The notes under the pieces were generated by a model. That model was not told the DNA's origin. It did no database searches and was given only the letters and a program-made list of their open reading frames with translations. Made by a program: the position numbers and the translations under genes. From Burkholderiales bacterium (lineage in GTDB: Bacteria > Pseudomonadota > Gammaproteobacteria > Burkholderiales > Burkholderiaceae_B), in NCBI GenBank assembly GCA_027484315.1, contig JAIXTE010000049.1, forward strand, positions 20,484 to 84,483: DNA of 64,000 bases, written 5' to 3'. Positions within the stretch are counted from its first letter, which is position 1. Every line of letters starts with the position of its first letter. Of this stretch, positions 38,807 through 48,502 are shown piece by piece.

Positions 38807-39940
38807 CTAGTCGCGCCCCAAACGCGGGGTTTGAATGGTGCCGACCAAGCCATTGATGTTGCTTTGCCGGCCAAACTGGGCCACCACGGCCTGCCGGCCT
38901 TTTGCAGCCATGTCCCGCGCCTTGTGTGGCTCGCCAAGAACGGTGGTCAATGCCTCCACCCAGGAATCGAGCGCACCAGGTGCATGGGGAGCCGGGCAAA
39001 CGTGACCGGTGATGCCATTTTCTACGGTTTCGGGCAAACCGCCTACATTGCTGACCACCACGGGTACGCCCAAGCCCAAAGCCTCGATCTGGCTCATGCC
39101 CAGGGGTTCGTAGCTTGATGGCATTACCAACACGTCGGCACGCTGAATCAAAGGGGCGACCGGGCTCAACATGCCGGGCAGCATCACATGCTTGAGTAAG
39201 CCCAGGCGCTTGACTTCAGTTTCGACGGCTTGGCGGGTTTCGCCCTCCCCGGCTGCTATGTAAAGCAGGTTGGGGAAACGCGGCAACAGGGCTTTCACCA
39301 CCTGTAACATGAAACTGTGGCCTTTTTCGACGCGAAACATGGCTGCATGGGCGATTACAGGACGCTGTTGCAGGTCACTCAGGCGGGCATCCAGATCGGC
39401 TGGCAGGTCGGTTGTGGCAGCGGCAGCTATGCGGTCAAAATCGATACCCGGGTAAAGCACACCTATTTTTTCAGGCAGCACGCCGCTGTTTTGCAACAGT
39501 TGGTCTTTCAAGGCCTGGCTGGGCGTGAAAGTCTGGTCAAACATCTGATTGTAGGTAAAGGCTTTCGCGGGGCCAGGTTGGTAAGTGCGCATGCGGATGA
39601 GCTGGGGCCGGGGCTTGAGCAAACCGACCTTGGCCAAGGCATGCACGGTAATTGAACACAAATTGGCATCGTGGCTGCTGTGGCAAACCACTGCCACTGG
39701 TTTGTGGCGCCGAACCAGGTTGGCAAAGCGCAACACACTGGGGGGGTGAATGGCATTTCGAAATGCCACGTATTCAACGTTCAAGCCAAGCTTGTGGGCT
39801 TCCTGTGAAATACGGCTTCCTGCGCGGCACAAAATGTAGGGGGTGTAACCTTTGGCTTTAAGGCCCACGGCCTGCTCAAGCAACTGCAGTTCTTGGCCAC
39901 CGATATTTTTGGAACTTTCAGAAAAGAAAATGGTGGTCAT
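38807..39940 (-). CDS. Glycosyltransferase family 4 (LPS core type)
   Basis: A 377-residue retaining GT-B enzyme. The acceptor loop NIGGQELQLLEQAVGL lies near the N-terminus, FTPSQALKDQLLQ and GVLYPGIDF lead into the donor domain, and the signature MPSSYEPLGMSQIEALGLGVPVVVSNVGGLPE contains the E-x7-E nucleotide-sugar motif. Gene context (adjacent glycosyltransferase, heptosyltransferase and msbA) suggests addition of a sugar to the LPS core. The sugar is unknown. It is divergent from the heptosyltransferase gene at 40067. Confidence 0.85.
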   Translation of the reverse strand: MTTIFFSESSKNIGGQELQLLEQAVGLKAKGYTPYILCRAGSRISQEAHKLGLNVEYVAFRNAIHPPSVLRFANLVRRHKPVAVVCHSSHDANLCSITVHALAKVGLLKPRPQLIRMRTYQPGPAKAFTYNQMFDQTFTPSQALKDQLLQNSGVLPEKIGVLYPGIDFDRIAAAATTDLPADLDARLSDLQQRPVIAHAAMFRVEKGHSFMLQVVKALLPRFPNLLYIAAGEGETRQAVETEVKRLGLLKHVMLPGMLSPVAPLIQRADVLVMPSSYEPLGMSQIEALGLGVPVVVSNVGGLPETVENGITGHVCPAPHAPGALDSWVEALTTVLGEPHKARDMAAKGRQAVVAQFGRQSNINGLVGTIQTPRLGRD

Positions 39941-40066
39941 TTTGAGTGGTCGACAGAATTGATTTGAGTCGCGGTCTATATTCGCTTTATATTACGACGC
40001 AGTTTAATGCGCCGGCACAGACACATGGGCGTGAATTCACTCTAATCCACACTGGACTGAAACACT

Positions 40067-41125
40067 TTGCAAAAAATTCTGGTGATTAAATTACGACACC
40101 ACGGCGATGTGCTGCTGACCACAGCCCTGTACAACGTCCTACACACGCAGTTTCCAAACGCGCAAGTGGATACCCTGATTTACAAGGAAACCACGCCCCT
40201 GCTGCAAAATAACCCGCACCTGAACCGGGTGCTGTGCATCGACCGCAAATTGAAAGGTTTTGCGCGCCTGAAGGCAGAACTGGGCCTGATATTCAATGTG
40301 CGCCACACCGGTTACGATGCGGTAATTCATCTGACGGACCAATGGGTTGGCGCACTGCTGGCCCGCTTTTCCAAAGCGCCTGTACGGGTCCAAATGGCCT
40401 ATGCCAAACGCGACAAAGCCCTGTGGCACGCCTGCTTCACACACCGTACAGTGCCCCCACCCCGTGGGCAAGCGCACGCTGTGGAACTGAACCTGCTGTG
40501 CCTGCAAGCTTTGGGCGTGAATCCGCGAAGCATACGCGGCGAAATGGTGTTGCGCCCAAGCGCTGAAAACCTGGAAAAAGCAGATCAGTTACTGAGTAAA
40601 CAAGGAATTAACGGGCCGTTTGTATTGATACACCCTGCGGCGCGCTGGCCTTTCAAATGCTGGGAAGATGACAAATTCGCGACCGTGGTTGCTCACATTT
40701 TGAAGAGTGGCCTGCAGGTGGTGTTGACTTGCAGCCCTGACCCAGTGGAAGTGGCCATGACGGCTGAAATTGAACGCCTGGCCTGCGAGAAAACCGGAAC
40801 AGGATCAGGCAAACTGGTGAATGTGGGTGGCCAGATGAGTCTGCCTCTTCTTGCTGCCTTGCTGAAATTGAGCAAATTTTATGTAGGCGTGGATTCCGCC
40901 CCAATGCACATGGCGGCAGCATTGAATGTGCCGCAGGTGGCCTTGTTTGGTCCCTCGTGGGTGCAGGAATGGCGGCCTTGGTCCGACAAGGCCACGGTGA
41001 TTTATGCGGGTGATTTTGGCCCACTGCCCCACCCCGACAGCATCAACACCGACGACACGACCCGTTTGCTGACAGCGATCCCCACCGAAGTGGTGATTCA
41101 GGCTGTTGACGAGTTGATGAAGTAA
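40067..41125 (+). CDS. LPS heptosyltransferase, family 9 (WaaQ-like)
   Basis: A 352-residue ADP-heptose:LPS heptosyltransferase. The N-terminus ILVIKLRHHGDVLLTTALYNVL is typical of heptosyltransferase III (RfaQ/WaaQ), and FVLIHPAARWPFKCWEDDKFATVV and FYVGVDSAPMHMAAALNVPQVALFGPS give the donor-binding motifs. The start is a TTG at 40067, since no ATG lies at the expected place. Together with the divergent glycosyltransferases it forms an LPS core assembly block, next to the lipid A flippase gene msbA (convergent). Confidence 0.88.
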   Translation: MQKILVIKLRHHGDVLLTTALYNVLHTQFPNAQVDTLIYKETTPLLQNNPHLNRVLCIDRKLKGFARLKAELGLIFNVRHTGYDAVIHLTDQWVGALLARFSKAPVRVQMAYAKRDKALWHACFTHRTVPPPRGQAHAVELNLLCLQALGVNPRSIRGEMVLRPSAENLEKADQLLSKQGINGPFVLIHPAARWPFKCWEDDKFATVVAHILKSGLQVVLTCSPDPVEVAMTAEIERLACEKTGTGSGKLVNVGGQMSLPLLAALLKLSKFYVGVDSAPMHMAAALNVPQVALFGPSWVQEWRPWSDKATVIYAGDFGPLPHPDSINTDDTTRLLTAIPTEVVIQAVDELMK

Positions 41126-41176
41126 ACCTGAGTGGCGTGGGTTTAGTCCCCATTATTTGCCGATCTGTTTGCAGAA

Positions 41177-42952
41177 TTATTGGATTGTTTGTTGGCTGTT
41201 TTCCGCAGACTGGTTTTGTATGGAATGCAGGTAATGGTATTTGCCCTGCTTGGCCAGCAATTCCTGGTGCGTGCCTTGCTCGATCAGCTTGCCTTGGTCC
41301 AGCACAATGATGAAATCGGCCGTGGTCAGGGTAGACAAGCGGTGCGCGATCACCAGTGTTGTTCTGCCATGGCGCAGGCGCTCCATGTCTTCCTGTACCT
41401 CGCGCTCGGCTTCAGAATCAAGCGCGGAAGTGGCTTCATCCAGAATCAGGATGGGGGCGTTTTTCAGAAAAGCCCGCGCAATTGAAATGCGTTGGCGCTG
41501 CCCGCCGGAAAGCCTCAACCCATTGTCGCCCAGCACCGTGTCCAAGCCGTTCTCCAGCTTTTCAATAAACGGCAAGGCATTGGCCATGCGGGCTGCTTCC
41601 AAAATGGCTTCATCGGTTGCGCCACGCATTTCACCATAAGCAATGTTGTTGCGCACGGTGTCGTTGAGCAAATGACTTTCCTGGGTGACCACAGCAATTT
41701 GACGGCGCAGGCATTGCAAATCCCATTGCTTTAAATCGACACTGTCCAACTTCACGATGCCGTCAGTGGGGTCCAGAAATCGGGGCAACAAATTGATGAG
41801 CGTAGACTTGCCACCACCCGATACGCCCACGATACCCACAGTTTGACCAGGTTTGACCCACAAATTGATTTGACTCAGCGTTGGAGCTTCCGCCCCGGGA
41901 AAGGTCAGGCTGACAGAGTTGAATTCGATGTAACCCAAGGCACGGTCGGTGGTGTGGGTGCCACTGGAATTTTCAATTGGACGGTCTACGACGCGAAACA
42001 CGTTGTCCGCGGCGGCAAGGCCTTTTTGAAGTTGCTGGTTGATGTTGGTGAGGCGCTTTACGGGGGCCAGCAGCATCATCATGGCGGTCATGAATGACGC
42101 AAAATCACCGGCGGTCATGCTGTTGCTTTCAGCCAGAATGCCAGCGAAGTAAACCACGGCGGCCACGGCTGCGGCCAAGATCCACTGCACAATGGCCGAG
42201 TTGGCCGCACTGGTGGCCACCAGTTTGACGCGGGACTTCATGATTTCATCGGCACTTTTCATGAAACGCTCGGTTTCCACCTTCTGCGCACCGTAGATCT
42301 TGATGATTTTCTGGGCACCGATCACTTCAGAAATGCTTTGCACCAAATCAGCATGCGAGGTCTGCGCACTGTGGGCAAAACGGTTCAAACGCTTGGCAGC
42401 CACAGAGACACCCACTGCGATCAAGGGCAGAATGGCAAAACAAATCAGGGTGAGCTGCCAGTTGGTGTAAAGCAAAATGGCCATGAGGCCAATCACGATT
42501 GCGCCGTCGCGAATCAGCACCGTGATGATATTGAAACCCGCTTCGGTGACCGCATCCACGTTGGTGGACACTGTAGAAATAATTTTGCCGGCGGGTTGCT
42601 CGACGAAATAGGAATTCGGAAAACGCAAAATACCCGAGAGCATGTCGAAGCGCAGATCGTGAACCACAAGGCCCGCAAGTTTGGCGCTGCAGTATTCATT
42701 GATGTAGGTGGCCAAACCACGAACCAAGAACAAAACAATGATGATGACTGGCAACCACTTGGCCATTTCAGTGCGCTGGCCGGAGAAATTCTCGTCAATC
42801 AACGGCTTCATCAGGCTGGCAAACAGCGGCTCGGTGACTGCTGCAAATACCAAGGCGACCAGTGAGGTGGTGAACAAAGGCCAGTACCGAAGGCTGTAGG
42901 AAAGCAGGCGTTTGTAAAGGCCTTTGGCGGTGTAGTCGATGTTGTTGGGCAT
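41177..42952 (-). CDS. msbA: Lipid A export ATP-binding/permease protein
   Basis: Half-transporter ABC exporter that flips lipid A-core across the inner membrane. The N-terminal six-helix domain (about 1-320) begins LLSYSLRYWPLFTTSLVALVFAAVTEP. The ATPase has the Walker A loop GVSGGGKSTLINLL, the ABC signature LSGGQRQRISIARA, Walker B ILILDEATSALDSEAE and the switch histidine in VIAHRLST. The ATG at 42952 gives 591 residues; longer in-frame readings run into the non-coding repeat upstream. Located between LPS genes and repeat copy B. Confidence 0.95.
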   Translation of the reverse strand: MPNNIDYTAKGLYKRLLSYSLRYWPLFTTSLVALVFAAVTEPLFASLMKPLIDENFSGQRTEMAKWLPVIIIVLFLVRGLATYINEYCSAKLAGLVVHDLRFDMLSGILRFPNSYFVEQPAGKIISTVSTNVDAVTEAGFNIITVLIRDGAIVIGLMAILLYTNWQLTLICFAILPLIAVGVSVAAKRLNRFAHSAQTSHADLVQSISEVIGAQKIIKIYGAQKVETERFMKSADEIMKSRVKLVATSAANSAIVQWILAAAVAAVVYFAGILAESNSMTAGDFASFMTAMMMLLAPVKRLTNINQQLQKGLAAADNVFRVVDRPIENSSGTHTTDRALGYIEFNSVSLTFPGAEAPTLSQINLWVKPGQTVGIVGVSGGGKSTLINLLPRFLDPTDGIVKLDSVDLKQWDLQCLRRQIAVVTQESHLLNDTVRNNIAYGEMRGATDEAILEAARMANALPFIEKLENGLDTVLGDNGLRLSGGQRQRISIARAFLKNAPILILDEATSALDSEAEREVQEDMERLRHGRTTLVIAHRLSTLTTADFIIVLDQGKLIEQGTHQELLAKQGKYHYLHSIQNQSAENSQQTIQ

Positions 42953-43057
42953 GCAGTTCGAGTTGGTATTGGATGGTCGAAGTTTACACGGTTCCACATT
43001 CAAACCACTGATTCCGCACCAACTGGGCGTGAGCAGTGCGCAACAGGTCTGCGTGTG

Positions 43058-43556
43058 AATGCCCACTCGGCGCGATTGTTCGTACACCGCTACGTGTTGA
43101 TAAGCCCATTCAGCGCGAATGGCCGGTTACCGTCTGCTGTTGGCGAAAGCCCAATCGGCGGTGATGGATCACGCGCAAGTGGACAGTAGCGTTGACGGGT
43201 TGGCACTGGTGATGAGTTGGCCGCAGCGGTGAACTCACCGCGACCGTTCAAGAGCCTTTGCCGGTTGGCTATCAACGGCGCGGGTTAGAACCCGCTGCCC
43301 GCAAGAACAGGCTGCTGAAGGGCCTTCCCGGCAGTGCACTTGCCTGTTCCGCACAATCAGGAAAACCGCCCCGTTTGAGCCAACCCAATGCGTGTGCCGG
43401 AAGGGCGCCACAGAGTCTCGGCCATCTTTTTTGCCGGGACTCTGTGAGCAGTGGGTTGTGGTCAACAAGGGATCAGCGGTTTTCTGTGCGGAATCGGGCA
43501 AGGCACGCTGGGGAGGCTGGACAGGAAGCCTGTGGCACGCCGGGGAAGGCCAATCA
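43058..43556 (-). repeat. Intergenic repeat element, copy B (inverted relative to copy A)
   Basis: It fills most of the 634-base gap between msbA and dnaE. Its reverse complement matches 4195-4828: 43475-43511 is identical to 4204-4240 (37 bases), 43330-43372 matches 4341-4383 with one difference, and 43102-43120 is identical to 4764-4782. Between the two best-conserved blocks lies a hairpin with a 9 bp core (CACAGAGTC with GACTCTGTG, near 43411-43447), different in sequence from the hairpin at the same place in copy A but equally well paired. A near repeat of about 35 bases at the dnaE-proximal end (43501-43556) is missing in copy A. No coding potential is convincing. Confidence 0.75.
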
Positions 43557-43586
43557 AGAAGCTGTCAGCACAAAACCCAGCCTTGC

Positions 43587-46500
43587 TCAGCCAAACACCC
43601 ACTTGGCATTGCCCGCACCCAACCAGCCTTGCATTTCAATCAACAAGTCTTCCTCGGGCCGAACCTTCCAGTCGCTGCTCAACTGTGCCACACAGGCAGC
43701 CTGGCCGTTGTGGTAGTCGATTTCGACCAGACAACCCTGCTCGGGGTCGCGGAATGGCTCCAACATGGCACGCAGCTTTTCAGCATCCGATTTGCCATTC
43801 ATGCTCAGCCGCAAGCGGCTTACAAAATGGGCACGCGCGCTGGCCAATGAATACAGATTTTCCGCAGAAATTCGCAAACCACCCGTGTAAGAATCTTCGG
43901 ACACCTTGCCCTGCAGTACAAGCAGGGAGTCTTCTTTCAACAGGGTTCGGTTGGCTTCAAACTGTTCGTTAAAAATCGAAAGTTCGACCTGTGCAGTGGA
44001 ATCATCCAGCAACACAATCGCCATTTTTCCGCGCTTGGTCATCATGGTGCGAAGCGATGCGATGACGCCAGCCATCCACACCATGTCGCGCCCCGGCGAC
44101 AGGTCTTTCAACCGCAGTTTGACGAACTGGCGCACCTTGTCTTCATCGGCCTTGAACAGGTGCCCGCTGAAGTAATAGCCCAGCGCAGCCTTTTCCTGCT
44201 GCAGCTTTTCGCGTTCGCTCCAAGTGGGCACATCCACCAATGCAGGTGGCGCATCGCCACCAAGGTCTTCACCAAACAAGCTGACCTGCGCTGCGGTAGC
44301 AGCCTGCTGTGCGGCCCATTCCATGGCCTGGCCTGAACTGGCCAACAACTTGGCCCGATCGGGATTGAGTGAATCAAATGCACCAGCGCGGATCAGAGCT
44401 TCAATCACACGGCGGTTGATCTGCTTGCTGTCCACGCGCTTGACAAAGTCGAACAGGCCGGTGAACGGCCCGTTGGCACTGCGTTCAGCCACAATGGCTT
44501 CACAGGCGGCCTGCCCTGTGCCTTTGACAGCCCCCAAACCATAGCGAATTGCACTGGCGCGCTTTTCACCACCGACACGCACGGCGGTGAAGCGGAAACT
44601 CGACTCGTTGACATCCGGGCCCAGCATGGTGACGGTGGTGCCCGCCTTTTTGCCTGGCACCTGGCACATGGCCATGGCGTCTTCGACAAAAATTTTGACC
44701 TTGTCGGTGTCGTCCATGTCGGAACTCATGGACGCGGCCATGAACTCTGCCGGGTAATGGGCCTTCAACCAGGCGGTGTGGTACGCAATCAGCGCATAAG
44801 CGGCCGAGTGTGATTTGTTGAAACCGTATTCGGCGAACTTTTCCATCAAGTCGAAAAGCTGCTTGGCCACAGCTGGGTCCACGCCGCGCTCGGTGGCGCC
44901 AGTCGTAAAAATTTCACGCTGCTTGGCCATTTCCTCGGGCTTCTTTTTACCCATGGCTCGACGCAACAGGTCGGCGCCGCCCAAGCTGTAACCCGCCAGA
45001 ATCTGGGCGACCAGCATCACCTGTTCCTGGTAAACAATCACCCCGTAAGTGCTTTTGAGAATGCCTTCCAGCTTGGGGTTGAAGTACCACTCGGCGCGGC
45101 CTTTGCCAGTTTTCGAAGTCTCCTTTTTACGCGCAATGAAGTCGTCCACCATGCCGGAACCCAATGGGCCCGGGCGGTTCAGCGCCATCAAGGCAATGAT
45201 GTCTTCGAAGTTGTCGGGCTTCAGCTTTTTTTCAAGGTCTTTCGCTGAACGCGATTCAGACTGAAAAACAGCCGTGGTGTTTCCATCAGAAAACAGCTGG
45301 TACACCGCGGGGTCGTCCAGCGGTAAATCTTCCAGGCGGAAGTCGCGCATTTCCTCGTAGTTCTCGCGAACCCAACGCACCGCCCAGTCCAGAATGGTCA
45401 GGTTTCGCAGGCCCAAGAAGTCGAACTTGACCAAGCCTACCGCTTCCACGTCGTCTTTGTCGTACTGAGACACCACGGAATCAGTTGAGCCATCGGCGCA
45501 ATACAATGGACAGAAATCGGTCAGCTTGCCCGGCGCAATCAACACGCCCCCGGCGTGCATGCCCACGTTGCGGGTCAACCCCTCGAGAGGACGCGCCACG
45601 TAAATGATTTCACGGGCTTCGTCTTCGTTTTCGACACGCTCGCGGAACGTAGGCTCATCGGCCATGGCCCTTTCAAGGTCCCAAGGATCGGCAGGGGTTT
45701 GAGGTATCAGCTTGGAAAGCCCGTCGCAATACATGTAGGGCATGTCGAGTACACGGCCCACATCCCGAATAACGGCCTTCGCACCCAGAGTACCGAAAGT
45801 GGCAATCTGGCTGACGGCATCTCGCCCGTAATTTTGCTTCACGTAGTCAATCACGCGATCGCGGTTGTCCTGGCAAAAGTCAATGTCAAAGTCGGGCATT
45901 GAAACCCGCTCTGGGTTCAAGAACCGTTCGAACAGCAAGTCATAGCGCAAGGGGTCAAGGTCGGTAATACCCAAGGCATACGCCACCAGCGAACCCGCAC
46001 CTGAACCACGGCCAGGGCCAACCGGCACGCCGTTGCTTTTGCCCCAGTTGATGAAGTCCTGAACAATCAGGAAGTAGCCAGGAAAGCCCATGCCAATGAT
46101 GGTGTCGCATTCGATTTTCAAACGGGCTTCGTATTCCGGGCGCATTTTTTCCCGTTCCTCGATATTCGGGAACAGGTGCACCAGGCGCTTTTCAAGCCCC
46201 TCTTTGGACAGGTGCACCAGGTAATCGTCCAGCGTCATGCCTTCGGGTGTGGGGAATGCGGGCAGCTTGGGCTTGCCCAGTTCCAGCGTCAGGTTGCAGC
46301 GTTGGGCAATGCGAATGCTGTTGCGGATAGCACTGGGAATGTCGGCAAAGAGTTCAGCCATTTCCTGCGCAGTCTTGAAATACTGCTGCTCGGTGAAGCG
46401 GCGCGGCCTGCGGGGGTTGGACAGAATTTCGCCCTGCGCTATGCACACCCGTGCTTCGTGCGCCCGAAAGTCATCGGGCTTCAAAAACTGGATGGGGTGA

Positions 46501-47117
46501 GTGGCCACCACCGGCAACTGCAATTTGGCAGCCAGCTGACAACTCAGATTGACCAGGTTTTCTGCCTCGGTGGAGCCATCGCGCTGAAGCTCGATGTAAT
46601 AACGGCCTTCAAAATACTGCAGGAATTTGCGGGCGGAATGTTCGGCTCGCCCCATGTTGCCGCCCAGTAAAAACTGACCGACATCGGAATTTACAAACCC
46701 GGATACCGCGATCAGCCCGTCGCACCCCACTTCATCGAACCAATCGAATTTGAGTGTGGCCTTGCCGCGTTTCTGGTTGCGCAAAAAGGCGCGGCTCAGC
46801 AATTCGCATAGCTGTAGGTAGCCTTTGTGGTTTTGCACCAGCAAAAGCACGCGTGCGGGTTGTTCGTCATCGCGCTCGCTTTCAATCCACACGTCGCACG
46901 CTGCAATGGGCTTGACCCCTGCACCACGGGCTTTGCCATAAAACTTGATCAGGCCAAACAGATTGGACAGGTCGGAAATGGCCAGTGCGGGCATGCCGCA
47001 GGCAGCCGCAGCCTTGACGGCGTCGCCCACCCTCACCATGCCATCGAGCACCGAAAACTCGGTGTGCATGCGCAGGTGAACAAAAGTGGAAGGTAGCGGG
47101 TGGGATGGATTTGTCAT
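43587..47117 (-). CDS. dnaE: DNA polymerase III subunit alpha
   Basis: Catalytic subunit of the replicative polymerase. The N-terminal PHP domain (FVHLRMHTEFSVLDGMV, ALAISDLSNLFGLIKF) is followed by the palm with SMPDFDIDFCQDNRDRVIDYV near residues 400-420 carrying two catalytic aspartates. The fingers, helix-hairpin-helix region (about 830-920) and an OB-fold (VWMAGVIASLRTMMTKRGKMA and LLDDSTAQVELSIF, about 1000-1090) follow in the standard order. Length 1176 residues, normal for DnaE1. Single gene; repeat copy B lies immediately past its stop. Confidence 0.98.
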   Translation of the reverse strand: MTNPSHPLPSTFVHLRMHTEFSVLDGMVRVGDAVKAAAACGMPALAISDLSNLFGLIKFYGKARGAGVKPIAACDVWIESERDDEQPARVLLLVQNHKGYLQLCELLSRAFLRNQKRGKATLKFDWFDEVGCDGLIAVSGFVNSDVGQFLLGGNMGRAEHSARKFLQYFEGRYYIELQRDGSTEAENLVNLSCQLAAKLQLPVVATHPIQFLKPDDFRAHEARVCIAQGEILSNPRRPRRFTEQQYFKTAQEMAELFADIPSAIRNSIRIAQRCNLTLELGKPKLPAFPTPEGMTLDDYLVHLSKEGLEKRLVHLFPNIEEREKMRPEYEARLKIECDTIIGMGFPGYFLIVQDFINWGKSNGVPVGPGRGSGAGSLVAYALGITDLDPLRYDLLFERFLNPERVSMPDFDIDFCQDNRDRVIDYVKQNYGRDAVSQIATFGTLGAKAVIRDVGRVLDMPYMYCDGLSKLIPQTPADPWDLERAMADEPTFRERVENEDEAREIIYVARPLEGLTRNVGMHAGGVLIAPGKLTDFCPLYCADGSTDSVVSQYDKDDVEAVGLVKFDFLGLRNLTILDWAVRWVRENYEEMRDFRLEDLPLDDPAVYQLFSDGNTTAVFQSESRSAKDLEKKLKPDNFEDIIALMALNRPGPLGSGMVDDFIARKKETSKTGKGRAEWYFNPKLEGILKSTYGVIVYQEQVMLVAQILAGYSLGGADLLRRAMGKKKPEEMAKQREIFTTGATERGVDPAVAKQLFDLMEKFAEYGFNKSHSAAYALIAYHTAWLKAHYPAEFMAASMSSDMDDTDKVKIFVEDAMAMCQVPGKKAGTTVTMLGPDVNESSFRFTAVRVGGEKRASAIRYGLGAVKGTGQAACEAIVAERSANGPFTGLFDFVKRVDSKQINRRVIEALIRAGAFDSLNPDRAKLLASSGQAMEWAAQQAATAAQVSLFGEDLGGDAPPALVDVPTWSEREKLQQEKAALGYYFSGHLFKADEDKVRQFVKLRLKDLSPGRDMVWMAGVIASLRTMMTKRGKMAIVLLDDSTAQVELSIFNEQFEANRTLLKEDSLLVLQGKVSEDSYTGGLRISAENLYSLASARAHFVSRLRLSMNGKSDAEKLRAMLEPFRDPEQGCLVEIDYHNGQAACVAQLSSDWKVRPEEDLLIEMQGWLGAGNAKWVFG

Positions 47118-47326
47118 CTGAGCATTTTACTACCAAGTGACTGGCAAACGATTGAGCGTGTTCAATCCATAGCCCAACGAATTTTGCCCAAAACGACTGA
47201 AGTATCGCTTTGTAAAAACACCCCTACCTAAGTTCGGAACCGAGTTACCTCTGCAGGAGTACACAAGCCGCTCTTGCTCATCCCTGTGCTGTACTGCAAC
47301 GACCCTTAACAACCACAGGAAACAAC

Positions 47327-47839
47327 ATGACTACCAACACAAACGCATTGGCTTTAAGAGTTGCCCCGCAACACACCATGGATATCGAAGCGCAGAAGCC
47401 TGAAGCACCACAATACAACCGTACTTTGGCCCGGGCAAAAATTGCGACGCTGGCTGCAGCAAGTATCGCTGGTGCTTTAACTACGGCAATTGTGGCTTTG
47501 CATGAAGGATCGGACACAAGCGGCTTGCAAAACAGAAGCTTGCTGAATGAGGGGGGATGCAGCCCGCACCAACTCAAAAACATCGCGAGTGCGAAACGTG
47601 CCCTGGTTATTTCAGGCGCAACAACGGGTGCGTGCTTGGGTGGCGTAATTCTGGGCGCTTGTATGTGGGGTGGCGGCTCGGTGGCTGAAGAGGAAGAAGG
47701 CGCGGTGGGGGCGGCGGGCCTGGCATCCATGAGTGTCGGTGGACTAATGGCATCTTTGGGCTCATTGGGCTTTACGCTGGGTACTACTGCAACATTGATA
47801 TCCGGAATTATTTATGGTGTGTCCAAAAACAACTGCTGA
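47327..47839 (+). CDS. Glycine-zipper-like small membrane protein, unknown function
   Basis: A 170-residue protein with ATG after AGGAAA. The first 35 residues are polar, and no signal peptide is seen. Then come three Ala/Gly-rich hydrophobic segments: IATLAAASIAGALTTAIVAL (about 39-58), ALVISGATTGACLGGVILGACMWGG (about 90-115) and GLASMSVGGLMASLGSLGFTLGTTATLISGIIYG (about 127-165). Repeated GxxxG and GxxxA spacing suggests tightly packed helical hairpins (glycine zippers). Four cysteines are scattered, one at the C-terminus. No family is recognised. It is isolated between dnaE (divergent) and a flavoprotein gene (convergent), with about 200 bases of upstream DNA. Confidence 0.7.
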   Translation: MTTNTNALALRVAPQHTMDIEAQKPEAPQYNRTLARAKIATLAAASIAGALTTAIVALHEGSDTSGLQNRSLLNEGGCSPHQLKNIASAKRALVISGATTGACLGGVILGACMWGGGSVAEEEEGAVGAAGLASMSVGGLMASLGSLGFTLGTTATLISGIIYGVSKNNC

Positions 47840-47859
47840 AACAGGCGCTTTCAAACAGT

Positions 47860-47899
47860 GTGCTTTCCAGGCATGAACCAGAGGTTGCCCGGAAAGCAC
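47860..47899. other. Hairpin between convergent genes, possible weak terminator
   Basis: GTGCTTTCC at 47860-47868 pairs with GGAAAGCAC at 47891-47899, extended by a few G-C pairs, with a loop of about 15 bases. No T-run follows on either strand. It lies between the stops of two convergent genes, which suggests a transcription-end or mRNA-stabilising function. Confidence 0.4.
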
Positions 47900-47918
47900 C
47901 ATCAAACCATCCAATACT

Positions 47919-48479
47919 TTAAGCCGACATTTTCTTTGCAAACTCGGCCACCCTGCTGCCGTAAATCTTCGCAGTTTCAAGGTCTGAAGCAGGCGGCGTT
48001 ACATCGGCAGGCGCGTTGTCGGATTGCGTCATCACGCCCACCCAGGAACCAACACGATTCAACTCGTTCACATCACCCGGCTTCTGGGCGCCCGGTGTTG
48101 CACTGCCCACCCAGACCATGCCGTGCTGCATGGCAAAAGTGACGAAATACTGAAGCGTGCTCAGCTTGTCGCCACTCATGGACATGGAATTGGTGAAGCC
48201 GCCGGCAATCTTGTTCTTCCAGCCCTGGCTGAACCAAACCTTGCTGGACGCATCTGCGAACTTTTTGAAGTCGGCCGAGGCACCGCCCATGTAAGTGGGC
48301 GAGCCAAAAATGATGGCATCCACTTTGGCCAGTACATCCCAGGTGGCGTCATTCACGTCATTGACGGAAATCAGGTGGCTGATCACCCCATCCACAGCAT
48401 CCACACCTTGCTGAACAGCTTGCGCCACCTTGGCTGTGTGTCCGTAACCGCTGTGATAAACAACTGCAACTTGTGTCAT
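47919..48479 (-). CDS. Flavodoxin-family NAD(P)H:quinone oxidoreductase (WrbA-like)
   Basis: A 186-residue FMN protein. The FMN phosphate loop is VVYHSGYGHTAKVAQAV, the isoalloxazine contact is FGSPTYMGGASADFKKF, and WKNKIAGGFTNSMSMSGDKLSTLQY and the late GSWVGVMTQSDNAP are typical of the WrbA/flavodoxin reductase group. Predicted role: two-electron reduction of quinones, limiting oxidative stress. The ATG at 48479 follows AGGAG. It is 23 bases downstream of the pirin gene on the same strand, so both probably form one operon. Confidence 0.88.
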   Translation of the reverse strand: MTQVAVVYHSGYGHTAKVAQAVQQGVDAVDGVISHLISVNDVNDATWDVLAKVDAIIFGSPTYMGGASADFKKFADASSKVWFSQGWKNKIAGGFTNSMSMSGDKLSTLQYFVTFAMQHGMVWVGSATPGAQKPGDVNELNRVGSWVGVMTQSDNAPADVTPPASDLETAKIYGSRVAEFAKKMSA

Positions 48480-48502
48480 GTCAAAACTCCTGTGTTGTAA
48501 GT

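Noticed and set aside
47236..47241. GGAACC upstream of the glycine-zipper gene, considered as half of a HrpL-type promoter
   Set aside because: The expected CCAC-type second half at a 15-17 base distance is absent, so the match is most likely chance.
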